From: Apium graveolens
Taxonomy: Eukaryota; Streptophyta; Magnoliopsida; Apiales; Apiaceae
Direction of reading: 5' to 3'
Assembly: GCF_009905375.1 (NCBI RefSeq)
Contig: NC_133653.1
Coordinates: 86,778,079-86,842,078 of the forward strand
Length of the DNA stretch: 64,000 bases
Part shown: positions 34,243-45,734 of the stretch, piece by piece
Layout: the number at the start of each line of letters is the position of its first letter
Numbering within the stretch: position 1 is the stretch's first letter
Notes under the pieces: generated by a model
What the model saw: the letters and a program-made list of their open reading frames with translations, nothing else
Told to the model about the DNA's origin: nothing
The model's database searches: none
Translations under genes and position numbers: made by a program

Positions 34243-34361
34243 GACAGAGATTCAAAGTTGGAGATGCTGAGCAGTGTTGTTATGGTTGTATAGTATGTAC
34301 AGTAGTGTGTAGTGTGTATCAGTAGACTTTTGAGTTGTATTTATAGACTAGCGATGCTGAC

Positions 34362-36290
34362 TAGTGAAACAGAAATGCATATATATATATATCATATCAA
34401 CATGCTCCAATATATCGCAAGATTTGCTAATAACAATCATGCACTTATCACAAGATAATGCATATACACATATACATCACAACAACAGTATAACAGGTAG
34501 AAAACTTGCCTAAGCGACTGGGGTGGTAAAAGGCCTGGGGAGAGTCTGGTAACCTATAAACAACATATAAGTTGGAATAAAACCATGATCGCTTAAGAAA
34601 CTAGACTTTAACCAATTGGACCCTAACGTTCGCTTTTGCGCTTACTGAACCACATTAGTCGCTCGAGTACCCTTGGCTCCACCTTTTTTAATAAATTAAC
34701 CGTTACGAATTTTAAGGCGAATCTTTCGCGAATACTCTACCAACTGACCTATTAACATTACATAATTGTTTCATACTCCAATTAGTCATTTAAGGATCTT
34801 AACCAAGGTTTCAAAGTAAGGCGGGGGGTAATGGTTCGTTCACGAAACGCCGTTACTTAAAACGGTCGTTTCTCCTAAACTGTACATCGGATTCAAGCGA
34901 ACCACATACCAAAATGAAGCTTACGACACGATATAGCTAAACATGGAAAGGTTATAGATTGGTCAGTTAGATTTATGTCCCGAACACTAAAACAAGCAGT
35001 TGAATGAAAACGGGCATTACGACGGCTATGTTTACGCGATTACCAAATTTTATTACAAGACCACAACCATACCAAACCAACCCAACAATCAACGTACTAC
35101 ATTATAACATTCCGAACAGCCCCTCAACTTCATCATACACCAAAACAAGTTCCTCACAATCATCCATTTACATAATAACTCATAACTTCCATTTAAAGTT
35201 CATAACTACTCTAAAATCATACAAACATCCAAGAACTCTTAAAGAACAAGTTTAAAACTCATGGTATGGCTTAAACACAAAGAGGAGAAGAGGTTATACC
35301 TTCCTTGGAGAGTGGGTAATTCTTAACAAACCTTAGATGATCCTTAACTAGCCTTATAATGATTAAAACCTCAAAACAAAATCAAGAACACAAAGTTAAT
35401 TCTTGAAACACTATTCCAATGAACTGTAAAACGTTAAAAACGGGTATGGAAATCAAGAAGGTGAGCATAATGATTACCCTAATTGTGTAGATCTTCTCGA
35501 GGGATTCAATTTGATAGGTAGAACGCGCAAAACGGCCAAGGGAAACTCAAGATACAAGCATTTTATCTTCCTCCATTTTCATTTCTTTCTCCTCTCAGGT
35601 TTCTTGAAAAAAGATGGGGGAGAGCTTGCAAAAAAGGGGGAAGACCGGAAGAGAGTATTTTGACTTATCTTGGTTGATTGTGTGGTGAGAAATGAAGTGT
35701 TGTTGATATTTATGTGGTTAATGGCTTGATTAATTGAGTGGATGATAATTAAGCTTGGTGTCACAATGATGGCCTCATTTCTTTGCCACTTGTCCATGTT
35801 TGGTGGTGGAAGCATCCTTGGCTTACTCCTTGCTTATTTGTTTGATTTATAGCCTTGATCTTTGCACTAATCTCTCTTGCATTTCTTAATCGCTTAATGG
35901 TTATACGATTCGCTTATCGTTCGTTCTCGTTGGTCGTTCGAGGAAATGTATCCGTGATTTTATTACTTGGGTTCCCTAACCTTTATCAATATTTTATATT
36001 CCTTTTATGATCCTCTCTTATAATTCTTGAATTTAAATCCTTTTAATTTATTACCTTATACTCAATTCTTTCGGTATCTGGTGGATTTTGGGAAAAATCA
36101 AACTTTTCGAATCTGAATTCTGACGACCTTTATATACACTCATTTACTTTATGGAATACTAATATGATCTTAGAATTTCCATAGCAGTACTTCTATATAG
36201 CGTGGTCTGATAATTTTCATTAATCAGCATCATCAACAAAAGTTACTATTCATTAGTGTTTCAAAAATTCCAAAAATTGGGGTTATTACA
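34362..36290 (-). repeat. Tekay-type LTR, 5' piece of the 3' LTR
   Basis: The plus strand ends aattggggttattaca at 36290, the complement of an LTR start tgtaataacccc. Read on the minus strand, about 1.9 kb aligns by eye with 60256-62190, for example gagaggatcataaaaggaata and aaacggcgtttc. Left of about 34362 the similarity stops. Confidence 0.85.
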
Positions 36291-36303
36291 GTCTCCCCTC
36301 CTT
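36291..36303 (-). other. polypurine tract of the Tekay-like element
   Basis: Minus strand aaggaggggagac directly before the LTR start at 36290. Confidence 0.8.
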
Positions 36304-39300
36304 AAAAGGATTCCGTCCCAGAATCAGATAGAAAACAGTTGTGGATACTTTTCTAGCATTGCACTTTCTAAATCAAGTCAATTTTCCCACATTTTGATTC
36401 TATTACAAAACTCTGACTAGCTTGATCACCATGTTCCTTTTTGATTCGTAACCCTCACTGGTTGCTCCATATATGTTAAGTCTGGTTGCATGTCTATGCG
36501 CTCATACGCCCCTATTTGTCTGGCATCCGGATTACACTTCCTTAACATTGATACGTGGAACACGTTATGAACTTGCTACAGGTTCGGGGTAGGGTTAGCT
36601 CATATGTTAACTTCCCAATACGTCTTAATACATCCAAGGGTCCAATAAATCGTGGACTTAGCTTCTTTTTTTTCCGAACCTTATCATTCCCTTCCAAGGC
36701 TTTTCAAGGGGATACCTTTAACAACAATAGGTCCCCTACTTCATACTCTTTGTCCTTTCGTTGTCAAATCAACATACTTCTTATATCCATCTTGGGCTAC
36801 TCCCAGCCGTCCTCTGATTAGATCTATTATATCCTTGGTCCTTTGGACCACTGCTGGTCCGAGCATCTTGCGCTCTCAAACTCCATTCCGATATAAGGGA
36901 GATCGGCATCTCTTTCTGTATAGGGCCTCATAAGGCGACAGTCTGACACTGTCATATCATCCATCGTCGTAAGAAAACTCGATACGTGCTAAGTGATCAT
37001 TCCAAATTCTTTCAAGTCTATCGCACAGACTCTCATCATAGCTTCTTACGCTATAGGTTTTACTTCTCAATACCCACTCTTTTCCAGTTTATAGTCATTA
37101 CTATCTTCCGTACATAATACTATACTGGTTACACTTTTGCTCGTTAGTATTCTATAACCTTTTAATAATTGTGTCAACCTTAGTATCACGAATGCGTTAG
37201 ATTCGGAATACCACCGCACTGATTCCTTTAGCTGCTTCCATCTTCGAAAGCTTGATCCATCGTATAGAAGTAAAAGATTTTGTTGAGAGATCACTATGAT
37301 CATGAACACTTGTTACATCGCACAGTTAGTATAGAAGGTGGCCAGCCTTTAGTACTTGATAAGCAATTAAACAATAGATGGTATCCTACTAGGCTTCTAT
37401 CACATAGATAGATAGTTATTCGGAAATACCTCCCCTTCTGGAAGGGTTGTTCTTCTCAGCTTATACAAAATAAAAAGGAGAGAAAAGAATGAATTTAAGA
37501 GCATTATATAAAAAAATATACTACCACAAAATATCTGGCTTGGAATCTACCTCTGAACTATAGAGGTTTATCACTGGAGAACAATATATATATGTGTATG
37601 TATATATCTCAACATCAAGTATTATAGCATCGCAATTCATGTTCTTGAATCTTTCACTATTCCGTCCATCATTCTATGGACCCATGCTCTTGCTCGAGCT
37701 TATAAACAATCACCGTTGAAACTCCCTCGACAGCAAAAATCGAATCTGGGATTTCATTCTAGACATCATCGTTACTAGAATTCTATGCTTGCACTACAAC
37801 CTTCCTCGTATACTAATATGGCTCTCTATTCATAAGAAGGAATAAATATTCAATAGGTAGATAATCGACTTAATTAGTCTATCAATGATAACTTATACAT
37901 CACCACAACCCGATTAATGGTACCCAATCTCAACATCCATTACAATACAACTCTCACGGTTGTAATCGGCTCATTATTCAAAGAATCGTTGATGCATTAC
38001 TATAGTCCACCACAGACCTACTATAGTCATTCGTTTTCCATGAAATCTTAATATCTAACCATACAAAATCCATAGCTATCGTATTGAATTCTTCTAAGGA
38101 GGCAACATGATCACCGTTCATGATTCATGAAGAACACTCCTGAACTTGACGTACATATGACATGAAGCAGATAAAATTACAGAGGAGTTTCAATGAAAGC
38201 AACGATAGCAGGTTAATACAATTATTAACCATATGTCTATATTAGGAGACATGAAGCTCAAAGGTTCATTTAGTCCTTTCGTAACATGGTCCTGGCTTAT
38301 TCTCTAGATAGGACTTTCTAAGATAGATAGCCCGCTCACGACGATTACATGAATTAAATCTTTACCCAACTACTATTATGGTTGTGTATCGCATAATCAT
38401 TAGAAGGAATGTCAATCTTTCACACCATAATACAACCTTTACGGCTTTAATCATCATCATTGTATTCCTCTGGCACGAGCGCCTGTAATTGCTTTCTTAC
38501 ACTTCGAGTGTCGGCCACCTCATTGGCCTTTCCTGATAGTAATAGTTCCTTATAATCAATGTCTTTTGAACGATCTCCAACTAAATTTTCTAACTCATTT
38601 CCAATCACTGCTTGTGCGAAAATGCTCTTCCTTACGCTTTGGTAAGGAAAAAAACTATCACCATTTTTTCCCAAAAGTTATTGCCTCCGTCTTTAGAGGT
38701 TAACATTGTCACGACTGACTCTCGGTCATACTTAGGACATCTTTTATCTTAGATCTTAATTGCCTTAAACAATTTCGACCTTTAATGGTCTGATCCATAC
38801 TTTCTCATGGTTCAACACGTGCCCCACTTGGCATTATTATTACGTCATATTTCCTTTACCAAAGTTTCTATTTGTAAAAAAAAACTTAAATATCACCACT
38901 CTTTTTGTAACTTCTCCAAGGTTATTCTTAAATCATCCCTCATGTACTCCCTAGGTACAGGGCATATCAAGACACCATTTACTGATACTAGAACCATTGT
39001 CAATATACTTCTGAAAAAAATTTCTCCACTGATCCTTAAAGGTTGGTGTTACCTTAATCCTTTCCACTTCTTATTTTCAAAACTCATATTATCCCTATTA
39101 AGGGTGAAATGCCAACATGTATGCATTCCCCCATGGTTCATCTCAAGTTATCGTGGTTCCATCCTTAATTACACCTTTAAAAAGGTACTTGTATCCTTTC
39201 ATAGGTGAATCAAGTCATATATACCTAATAAGGGTATTTTATTCAATCATTCTCACATTGATAGTCTATGCCTAATTTCATAATAATATCCTTATCCAAA

Positions 39301-40216
39301 ATGAGGTCAATCCATATGGCCTCCAAAAGATAACAACGGTTATCCACTTTTCTTGCCTGATTTGGTAATGATAACAGGGATGTTCTGGAAGATATTGGTC
39401 GTGTTCAACGTGAACTTCTTTTTACTAAATCCTCATTTACTTTTGTTGTTTATCTCAACAGTCATCTCAATGTTGAGATATCTTCTATCTCGGCATCTCC
39501 CTTTTTGGGCATCAGTCACAGGTCTTACATACACTTCCCATTATTGAAGGTCACTTCCTTCATCCCATTTTCATAATATCTTGTTATCCTGTCTCCTTAG
39601 CCCATCTGTGTTTCCTTATTAATCCATCGGTCTATCTCAAAGTTTCATCGAATACTCTCAACTTAAAGGGGATTAATTATGTGTATCGCTTACGCCTTCA
39701 ACCTTGAATTTATCTCATGATCAGTCACCATTGCGCTGATGATGACACACTTCTCTATATTTATTGCTAGGGTTTCACATACCTAACTCCCTTATCGCTT
39801 CTCAACTCTATTTCCTTTATATCCCTATATACTCCTTCCCCTTTCAGTCTTTTATTTTCGTTTCTATTACAACCAATTCATGAACCAACACAACATAAGC
39901 ATTGATTTCAAACATCCCGTCATTCTGGATTCATGTCCTTCAGACGAACCTTGACGACTTTCACAACCTAGATTCATGATTCATCATACTTGTCTGCCTC
40001 TGGCCTGGTTTTAAAACTTCTACACTATTTCTCTATCTTCCTTAGCCTTCCACCAGCGAGTGGCCTCTCTCTTAGGAAGGTAAGTGGCAAAAACAGTCTT
40101 TTTCACTTCGTCAATCATTTAGAATCTTAATTGATTTCTCTATTCCCTTTAGCCAGGCTCTTGCCTCATTGGGTCAACTTGTTCCTTGGAACTCGGAGAG
40201 CTTTAGTGACTTAAAG
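36304..40216 (-). pseudogene. Tekay-like pol/gag relics, heavily decayed
   Basis: Read on the minus strand, 36304-36480 ends with the polyprotein tail (FWDGILLRRGDC type wording). 36480-36960 carries the integrase C-terminus and linker to a chromodomain (KLSPRFIGPLDVLRRIGKLTYELTL, YEALYRKR-like). These sequences place it in the Tekay/Del chromovirus group. 40060-40211 carries gag capsid wording (SLKLSEFQGT, ARAWLKGIEKSI). The sequence between them is too decayed to assign with confidence. An open 75-codon stretch at 38447-38674 (GNELENLVGDRSKDI) is one recognisable fragment. Stops and frame changes are everywhere, and pol is much shorter than normal, so large deletions have occurred. Confidence 0.65.
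40212..40216. repeat. target-site duplication, left (taaag)
   Basis: The 5 bp taaag next to the LTR start at 40217. The same 5 bp follow the right LTR at 53402-53406. This is exact and fits copia integration. Confidence 0.9.
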
Positions 40217-41576
40217 TGTTAGGTCCCAATTTGTTTGTAGAAGGGGGGGTTGAATGCAAACAATACCGTTTAGTCGAATAAAATGCGGAATAAAATTGTG
40301 AAACAAAATTCAAGTTAAATAAAACTTTTATTAAACTTGAAAGGTGTTACAACTACGGTATCGGTTACAAGGGATTAATCTCAAATCAATTATTACAAAT
40401 CTAGAATAAATTCGACATGAACTTTTTCTATTTTTGTAATTAAAAGATCAAATGCTAAATGCGATTTGAGATTAAGTTCTAGGGATTTTAATCCGCTAGA
40501 TTGATACACAAGAACAAGAGAGTGATTTCTAGTTGATTGGATTTAACTTTACAAGCTAGAAATTGTAATCTTGAATTAGCAGATAAGATGAAATATTTGG
40601 CTGCTTGTTCTCTTTTTGTTCTTGGCTTCTGTTTGATTGCTCTCTGTATGTGTGTAAGTTAATTGGATGCTTCTGCTGCTTTTTAATCAACACAGCCGAG
40701 ATTAATGAACTGGTATGACAATCCTTTGTCCAATAATACTTTCGGTGTGACAATTTTTAGAGCTAGCAAGACAATTAAAATGAACTAGCAAGACTTTCGG
40801 TATGACTATTGATTGTCATACCGATTGTCATATTAGTTCAAATGAAATTGTTTTACTGAATTAATAAGTGATTTTAATCTAAATAATAATTCTATCAAGA
40901 CAATCAACTGAATTAGCATGACTTTCGGTATGACTATCAATTGTCATACCGATTGTCATACTAGTACAATCAGTTGTCTTTTTAGAATTAAAACAGATTT
41001 TAACCAATTAAAATTCTGTAAATCCTTAATATTAATTCTAAATTAATTAATCAATTTAATTCAATTAATCAATAAATTAATCCTTGCAGATATAATTTAT
41101 TTTCTTAATTAAATTATATGACTTAATTAATTAATAGAGAATTAATACTAACCCTGAGCAGCATCCATTCTTCTGACAATCTTCTGAAAGTCACTGAGAC
41201 TTATGAATCAATTCCGCCACTTCAATGCTGACACTCGATGTACTGTCTGGTTCATGAGTGACTAACTTTCGTGACATTTCTTCATGTCTTGACTTTGTTG
41301 TTCTGATTGAATCCTTGTAATAAATGATACCCTGACGAGATCTCTGTCACTTGATTAAATCCACGATCTTGATTTATATCACTGAGGCATGATCAAATTC
41401 TTGAACTTCTTCCAGTGAATCTTCAAGTCTGCAGATGAACAATGTTTCTTTATTCTTTGACAGATGTTACTTTGTGAGATCTCTCTGATGATAGATCCAC
41501 TATTTACTTATTACATTCTTATTTGAGTTGAGTTAAATACTCGAATAAACGAGTAGGCTATGACATATGCCTTTCA
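40217..41576 (-). repeat. 3' LTR of the young Sirevirus-like element, 1360 bp
   Basis: On the minus strand it starts tgaaaggcat and ends gggacctaaca. It contains three groups of paired ggtatgacaat/attgtcatacc motifs at 40711-40976. It is identical by eye to the other LTR except at 41276. Confidence 0.95.
40711..40976. repeat. TATGACAAT/ATTGTCATA motif cluster in the 3' LTR
   Basis: tggtatgacaat at 40711-40722, a gtgtgacaatt variant at about 40745, then two blocks of form cggtatgact...attgtcataccgattgtcata at about 40799-40835 and 40928-40965. The caagaca variants (gcaagacaatt) lie between. The same motifs recur at 45735-46023. Confidence 0.9.
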
Positions 41577-41590
41577 ATCTCCCCCTATTT
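41577..41590 (-). other. polypurine tract of the young element
   Basis: Minus strand aaatagggggagat directly before the 3' LTR. Confidence 0.85.
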
Positions 41591-41838
41591 GCTTGTTAGA
41601 CAATAACAACAAATACCTAGAGGATAACTCAACTAACAAATAAGAAAAAGATATAAACAGTAATGTAAAGTAAATAGCAGAAAAGTTCTGGATTATATTT
41701 AACATTTTCCAGATTCCAAATGAAATTTACAAGTGAATACAAGATAGATGTTCCTCTAGCCTGAACATATAACTACATTAGACTATCTTGATTCATAAAG
41801 CTCTAATCATATTACATTGAGTCTTGAGCTAATTGACT

Positions 41839-44800
41839 TCAGTTGTCTTCTTTTTTGACTTCACCTTCTTCTAAATCTTGAAGCAATTCCTTGTCAAAGA
41901 CACGATCCTTTTCTGAAGTGAAGCTTGCTGGTCTGACTGGTTGAACTCCAACTGACTTCAGCTTATTCTTGAGTTGATTGTACCTTTTAACATTCTTTTC
42001 ACAATAAGCTTGAATCAAGTCAGCAGCTTGAGTCTTCAACATGGATGAATATCCAGCAGTTCTCAAATGATGTTCCATCCAGACCAGATGCTTAGCTGAG
42101 TAGTCTTTAAGAGATTGTACATCTAGCTGACAGATTTGAAGACAATCAGACTTAAAGAATCTCACCTGATGAGGATTGTTGACCACTTGAGGACTAGCCC
42201 TGCTGGCAAACTCTTTAAGCCTTTCTCGAAGAACTTCATTCAATTCTGAGCTTCTTTTGACTTTGTTTAAAAGAACCCAAATCTCTGACAAAGAACGATT
42301 CTCAAATAGATGAAGTGACACCTTGAATGATCCTTCACTCTGACAATATACAAAAATGCTCATCTCATTTAGGGATCTATCAAAAGCAGCTGTGATCCTT
42401 GAGACTTCAGTCTTGATAGCATTCATGTACATGTCATTGTTAGGATTTGAGATTTCCAGCTTGTCAAGAAGATGTAAGAACTGCCTATCATTGTTAGTGC
42501 TCAGCTGAGGCATATCAAGTACTCTCCTAGCTTCATCCCATTTTTCACCAATCTTTAGTCTGACATATCTTCTCCTTTCTTGAGCCTTAATGTCATGAAG
42601 ACGTTGCTTTTGAAGAGTTTCTGTTCTTTGTATGTCTTTCCTCCTGTCAATGATCTGAGAGACCTTCTTGAGTTCAGCTTCTTTTCTTAGCATCTCTGAC
42701 TGCTCTTTCTGAAATTCTTTCTCAAACCTAGGATCCACTGTATCTTCCTCTTCCCAATCTTCAAAATCACTTTCCTCTTCAGCTTCAAATAACCCATCTT
42801 TATCTTCCTGAACTGGTTCAGTGGGAATGTCAAAAATGTCAAAGTCATCCTGTTCTCCACTGTAGTAGACATCATCAGCCTTTCCTTTGTTTCCAGCAGA
42901 GGTATCTTTTTCCTTTCCTTTGGCACTACTCCCTTTCTTCTCCCCCTTAGTTGAGGGATCCTCTACTGACTTTCCTTTGGAACCTCCATCACCTCCAGAG
43001 CCTGATCCTCCACCAGACGGTCCTTCAAAATAAGCTCTTTGTTCTTCATTAGGGCAATGAGAATTCTTGATCATGTAATATAGGTGCTTCATCCCTTCAT
43101 TGAGATGTTCCATGCCCATCTCTATCTTTAGAAATCTTGAGGAGTCCAGTGAATGATTCATCTCAACGAGGTCTTCAAGAGAAGTCATTCTTGTATGTAG
43201 AGAGCAGAAGTTGGATATGTCATCAGCTGATAAATTTGGAGTGTCCTGAATAGAATTGAGCTTTGGTATTACAGTGGTCTTTAGATCTGAGATGTCATTC
43301 CTTATGATTGCAAGCTGATTGTTGACAGAGGTGGAAGAAGAAGACCGTTCAACCACTTGTGCTTTGAATGCTTGAGCTTCAGCTTGGCTTTTAGCAAGTT
43401 CTTCTTTTAGGGCAGCAATCTGAGCTAACAGGTTTACAGTATCAGTGTCTGTGTGTGCTCTCACCTGAACTTCACTCGTGTTTGGTTCACTCATCTCACG
43501 TGCATGTGTTTCTCTCAATATAATTGCTCGTGAGGAGTCTTCCAGTTGCTGTTCTTCTGTACCTGCATTAAAAATCACCCTAGCCTCTTCAAAAGAGGTC
43601 AGTGGTGGTGCAATGGGAATTCGCGAGTCCCGATCCTCAGTCAAACCTATCAAATCTTTTGGAATAGATGTTTGAATTGCTTCAGGGATAGATTGACCGA
43701 GTTGCCCTCCACTTTCTCCAGATAAAGCTGCGAGTGGAGAATCCCATAAGGGAGCCAGAGGTGTTGGATCTGGGAGGGGAGAAAATGACTCTATTAAAGA
43801 TGGCGGAGAGTCAGATTTTCCCTCTGAAGCATGTGACTGCTCTTCTGCCGTAACTATGGCAGGCACTGTAACCGACTCTACGTGCACTCCTCGCTGTGTG
43901 TCCTGAGTATGAGCTGGGGAAGTGTATGGTTCCATTGTGAGTAATGGAATTGTGCTTGACTCAGTACAAGATGCCATGGCCCTATGGCGAATTTCAATAG
44001 ATGCATCCTGTTGAGAGAATGCCTCTAGTAACTGTTCATTGGCCATTTCAAAGTCCATGTCCTGTTGGGAGGACAAGGATGGGCTTTCAGATGCCTCAGA
44101 ATATGTTCTTCTTTTCTTAGGAGGAGGCAGAGCTGAGGGTTCACTCATATTTAACAATGTACTACTTCCTAGTAATCTCCTGGGTAACATTTTAGACAGT
44201 GGGGGAGAGGTTGAGATAGAATGTGACTCTGTGTTTGGCTCTATGACCTGGGATTGAAGCTGTGGTTCTACAACTTCATGGTCAGCCCTATCAACCACTG
44301 GGGGTCTTTCAACAGAAGTAGGAAGAGAGTGAGAGTGAGGAATTACTACCTGTAATGGAAGAGCCTGGGTGGCTTGAACCACTGGAGGTTGAGGTTGCTG
44401 TTCATGGCCGGGAAGATTGAAAATAGGTAAAGGAATATAAGTGGCCATGAAAGCAGATACAAGTACTGGAACTTGCATGAATTTGAAGGTTGTGTCTTGG
44501 CGAGTGTAAATCTTTTTGCTAACTGGAGGGGGTTCGGTTACTGCAGAGTTAGCAAAAAGGGCTTTGTGTTCAGGGGTGAGTAGATGATCTGCTATAAGCA
44601 TGAGAAAACGAGCATAGTAACATGATACCCTACGATTTGTAGAATGATCACGTAAAGCAGAAGTTAGACGTCTCAAGAGAATGGGAAAAAGTAGTTTGCC
44701 AAAATTGATCCTTTGATTGAAAACAACCGCAAGACCAATATACTGCAGAGTGGAAGTGATGTTATGAAAATTGGATTTTGTGCAGTTGGCAAACACTTTG

Positions 44801-45222
44801 GAAAGTGTATCGAAGAAAATATCCCATTCAGACACCAAATTTGATTTAGAAAGTTTGGTTAAATTGATCACCCCCTGATAGTGAATAGCATTGAAAAAAT
44901 TTGTGATATCATTTTCAGAGGGTAAATTACAGAAATTGTCTAGTGGAAAATTTAACGCACGATTGACGACTGTTTCATCAACTACATACTGTGTGTTTGC
45001 GACGGTGAATGAAAAAGATTTTGAATCATCGGCCACAGTAGAAGTTGTGCAAATCAGTCTAAGTAGATCGACGTTTAAAATCACATTTGATTTAATAGCA
45101 GAGCTAACAATCGAATGGTCATTTAAAAATCTAATCCATGGCTTAAATTTTTCAACATCACATTTTTCCGGATTAAAATAACCAACCTGATTATGCGCGA
45201 CAATTTGGAAATTGAGAGCCAT
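41839..45222 (-). CDS. Sirevirus-like accessory ORF, 1127 codons, intact
   Basis: The start is ATG at 45222 (MALNFQIVAHNQVGYF), with no stop or frameshift over 1127 codons. It lies between pol and the 3' LTR on the element strand, the position of the so-called envelope-like ORF of Sireviruses. Residues 1-230 are folded-looking and share YYARF-x-ML-x-A-x-H with the decayed ORF at 3-4248. About 270-560 is Pro/Ser/Thr-rich. About 590-640 is coiled coil (IAALKEELAKSQAEAQAF). About 745-790 is Gly/Ser/Lys-rich, then an acidic run (EEESDFEDWEEEDT), then a long Arg/Lys/Glu helix (RTETLQKQRLHDIKAQERRR). The C-terminal 250 residues look ordered. No signal peptide, clear membrane span or glycoprotein Cys pattern is visible, so I doubt an envelope role. 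The function is unknown. A structural or RNA-binding partner of Gag is a guess. Confidence 0.85.
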   Translation of the reverse strand: MALNFQIVAHNQVGYFNPEKCDVEKFKPWIRFLNDHSIVSSAIKSNVILNVDLLRLICTTSTVADDSKSFSFTVANTQYVVDETVVNRALNFPLDNFCNLPSENDITNFFNAIHYQGVINLTKLSKSNLVSEWDIFFDTLSKVFANCTKSNFHNITSTLQYIGLAVVFNQRINFGKLLFPILLRRLTSALRDHSTNRRVSCYYARFLMLIADHLLTPEHKALFANSAVTEPPPVSKKIYTRQDTTFKFMQVPVLVSAFMATYIPLPIFNLPGHEQQPQPPVVQATQALPLQVVIPHSHSLPTSVERPPVVDRADHEVVEPQLQSQVIEPNTESHSISTSPPLSKMLPRRLLGSSTLLNMSEPSALPPPKKRRTYSEASESPSLSSQQDMDFEMANEQLLEAFSQQDASIEIRHRAMASCTESSTIPLLTMEPYTSPAHTQDTQRGVHVESVTVPAIVTAEEQSHASEGKSDSPPSLIESFSPLPDPTPLAPLWDSPLAALSGESGGQLGQSIPEAIQTSIPKDLIGLTEDRDSRIPIAPPLTSFEEARVIFNAGTEEQQLEDSSRAIILRETHAREMSEPNTSEVQVRAHTDTDTVNLLAQIAALKEELAKSQAEAQAFKAQVVERSSSSTSVNNQLAIIRNDISDLKTTVIPKLNSIQDTPNLSADDISNFCSLHTRMTSLEDLVEMNHSLDSSRFLKIEMGMEHLNEGMKHLYYMIKNSHCPNEEQRAYFEGPSGGGSGSGGDGGSKGKSVEDPSTKGEKKGSSAKGKEKDTSAGNKGKADDVYYSGEQDDFDIFDIPTEPVQEDKDGLFEAEEESDFEDWEEEDTVDPRFEKEFQKEQSEMLRKEAELKKVSQIIDRRKDIQRTETLQKQRLHDIKAQERRRYVRLKIGEKWDEARRVLDMPQLSTNNDRQFLHLLDKLEISNPNNDMYMNAIKTEVSRITAAFDRSLNEMSIFVYCQSEGSFKVSLHLFENRSLSEIWVLLNKVKRSSELNEVLRERLKEFASRASPQVVNNPHQVRFFKSDCLQICQLDVQSLKDYSAKHLVWMEHHLRTAGYSSMLKTQAADLIQAYCEKNVKRYNQLKNKLKSVGVQPVRPASFTSEKDRVFDKELLQDLEEGEVKKEDN

Positions 45223-45522
45223 TTAAAATAATAATAAGACACACGCTTTTCAGAATTTTAAGAATAATATTAAGAAAATTCGAATTAATTAAATTAATTT
45301 AATAATTCGAATTAAATTAATTATAATCGAAAAATTTAGACAGAAATGTATCTCGTTAAAATTCCTAACTCACAAACACAGTTTTGACAAACCAAAAGAC
45401 ACAAATCAGAAATTGAAAATAAAAATAAAAAGTTCAAAATCAACAAACACAAATTGAATTTGAAGGGGCAAACTGATTTTTATTTGTTTTTGTTTTTATT
45501 TAAGAAAAATCCAACAGCACCT

Positions 45523-45540
45523 CTGTATATATATACTTGT
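45523..45540 (-). promoter_or_regulatory. TATA-like tract upstream of the accessory ORF
   Basis: Minus strand aagtatatatatacag, about 300 bases before the ATG at 45222. It could serve an internal promoter, but AT-rich surroundings make chance likely. Confidence 0.25.
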
Positions 45541-45734
45541 ATGTATATATCACAAAGTGATGAATTAGTTTGCTGAGTAAAAACTCGAGCAAGGAAATAG
45601 CAGATTGTTGGTTTTAGTTCGAAGAGAGAGAAGAGAGAAAATAAAGAGAGAAAAACTGTTCGATTTTTTTGAAATGAACTGAACTGTTGAAATGGTTTAA
45701 AAACAATACAAACACATGCCTTTATATTACAGCC

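Larger units (their letters stand above)
30083..34361 (+). mobile_element. Ty3/gypsy chromovirus-type element, 5' LTR plus short ORF
   Basis: A 5' LTR (30083-33525), primer-binding site (33530-33542) and one 172-codon ORF (33724-34242), with no RT or integrase. The element ends abruptly near 34361, where the minus-strand Tekay-type LTR resumes. Either the 3' part was deleted or the element belongs to a non-autonomous family. Its LTR is the same family as the solo LTR at 8461-11860. Confidence 0.75.

Noticed and set aside
38807..39547. Plus-strand ORFs in 38807-39208 and 39353-39547
   Set aside because: They are opposite to the decayed minus-strand Tekay-like internal sequence and have no recognisable domain.
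43478..45181. Plus-strand ORFs opposite the accessory gene (43478-43675, 44039-44257, 44891-45181)
   Set aside because: They are antisense shadows of the 1127-codon ORF, with no independent support.
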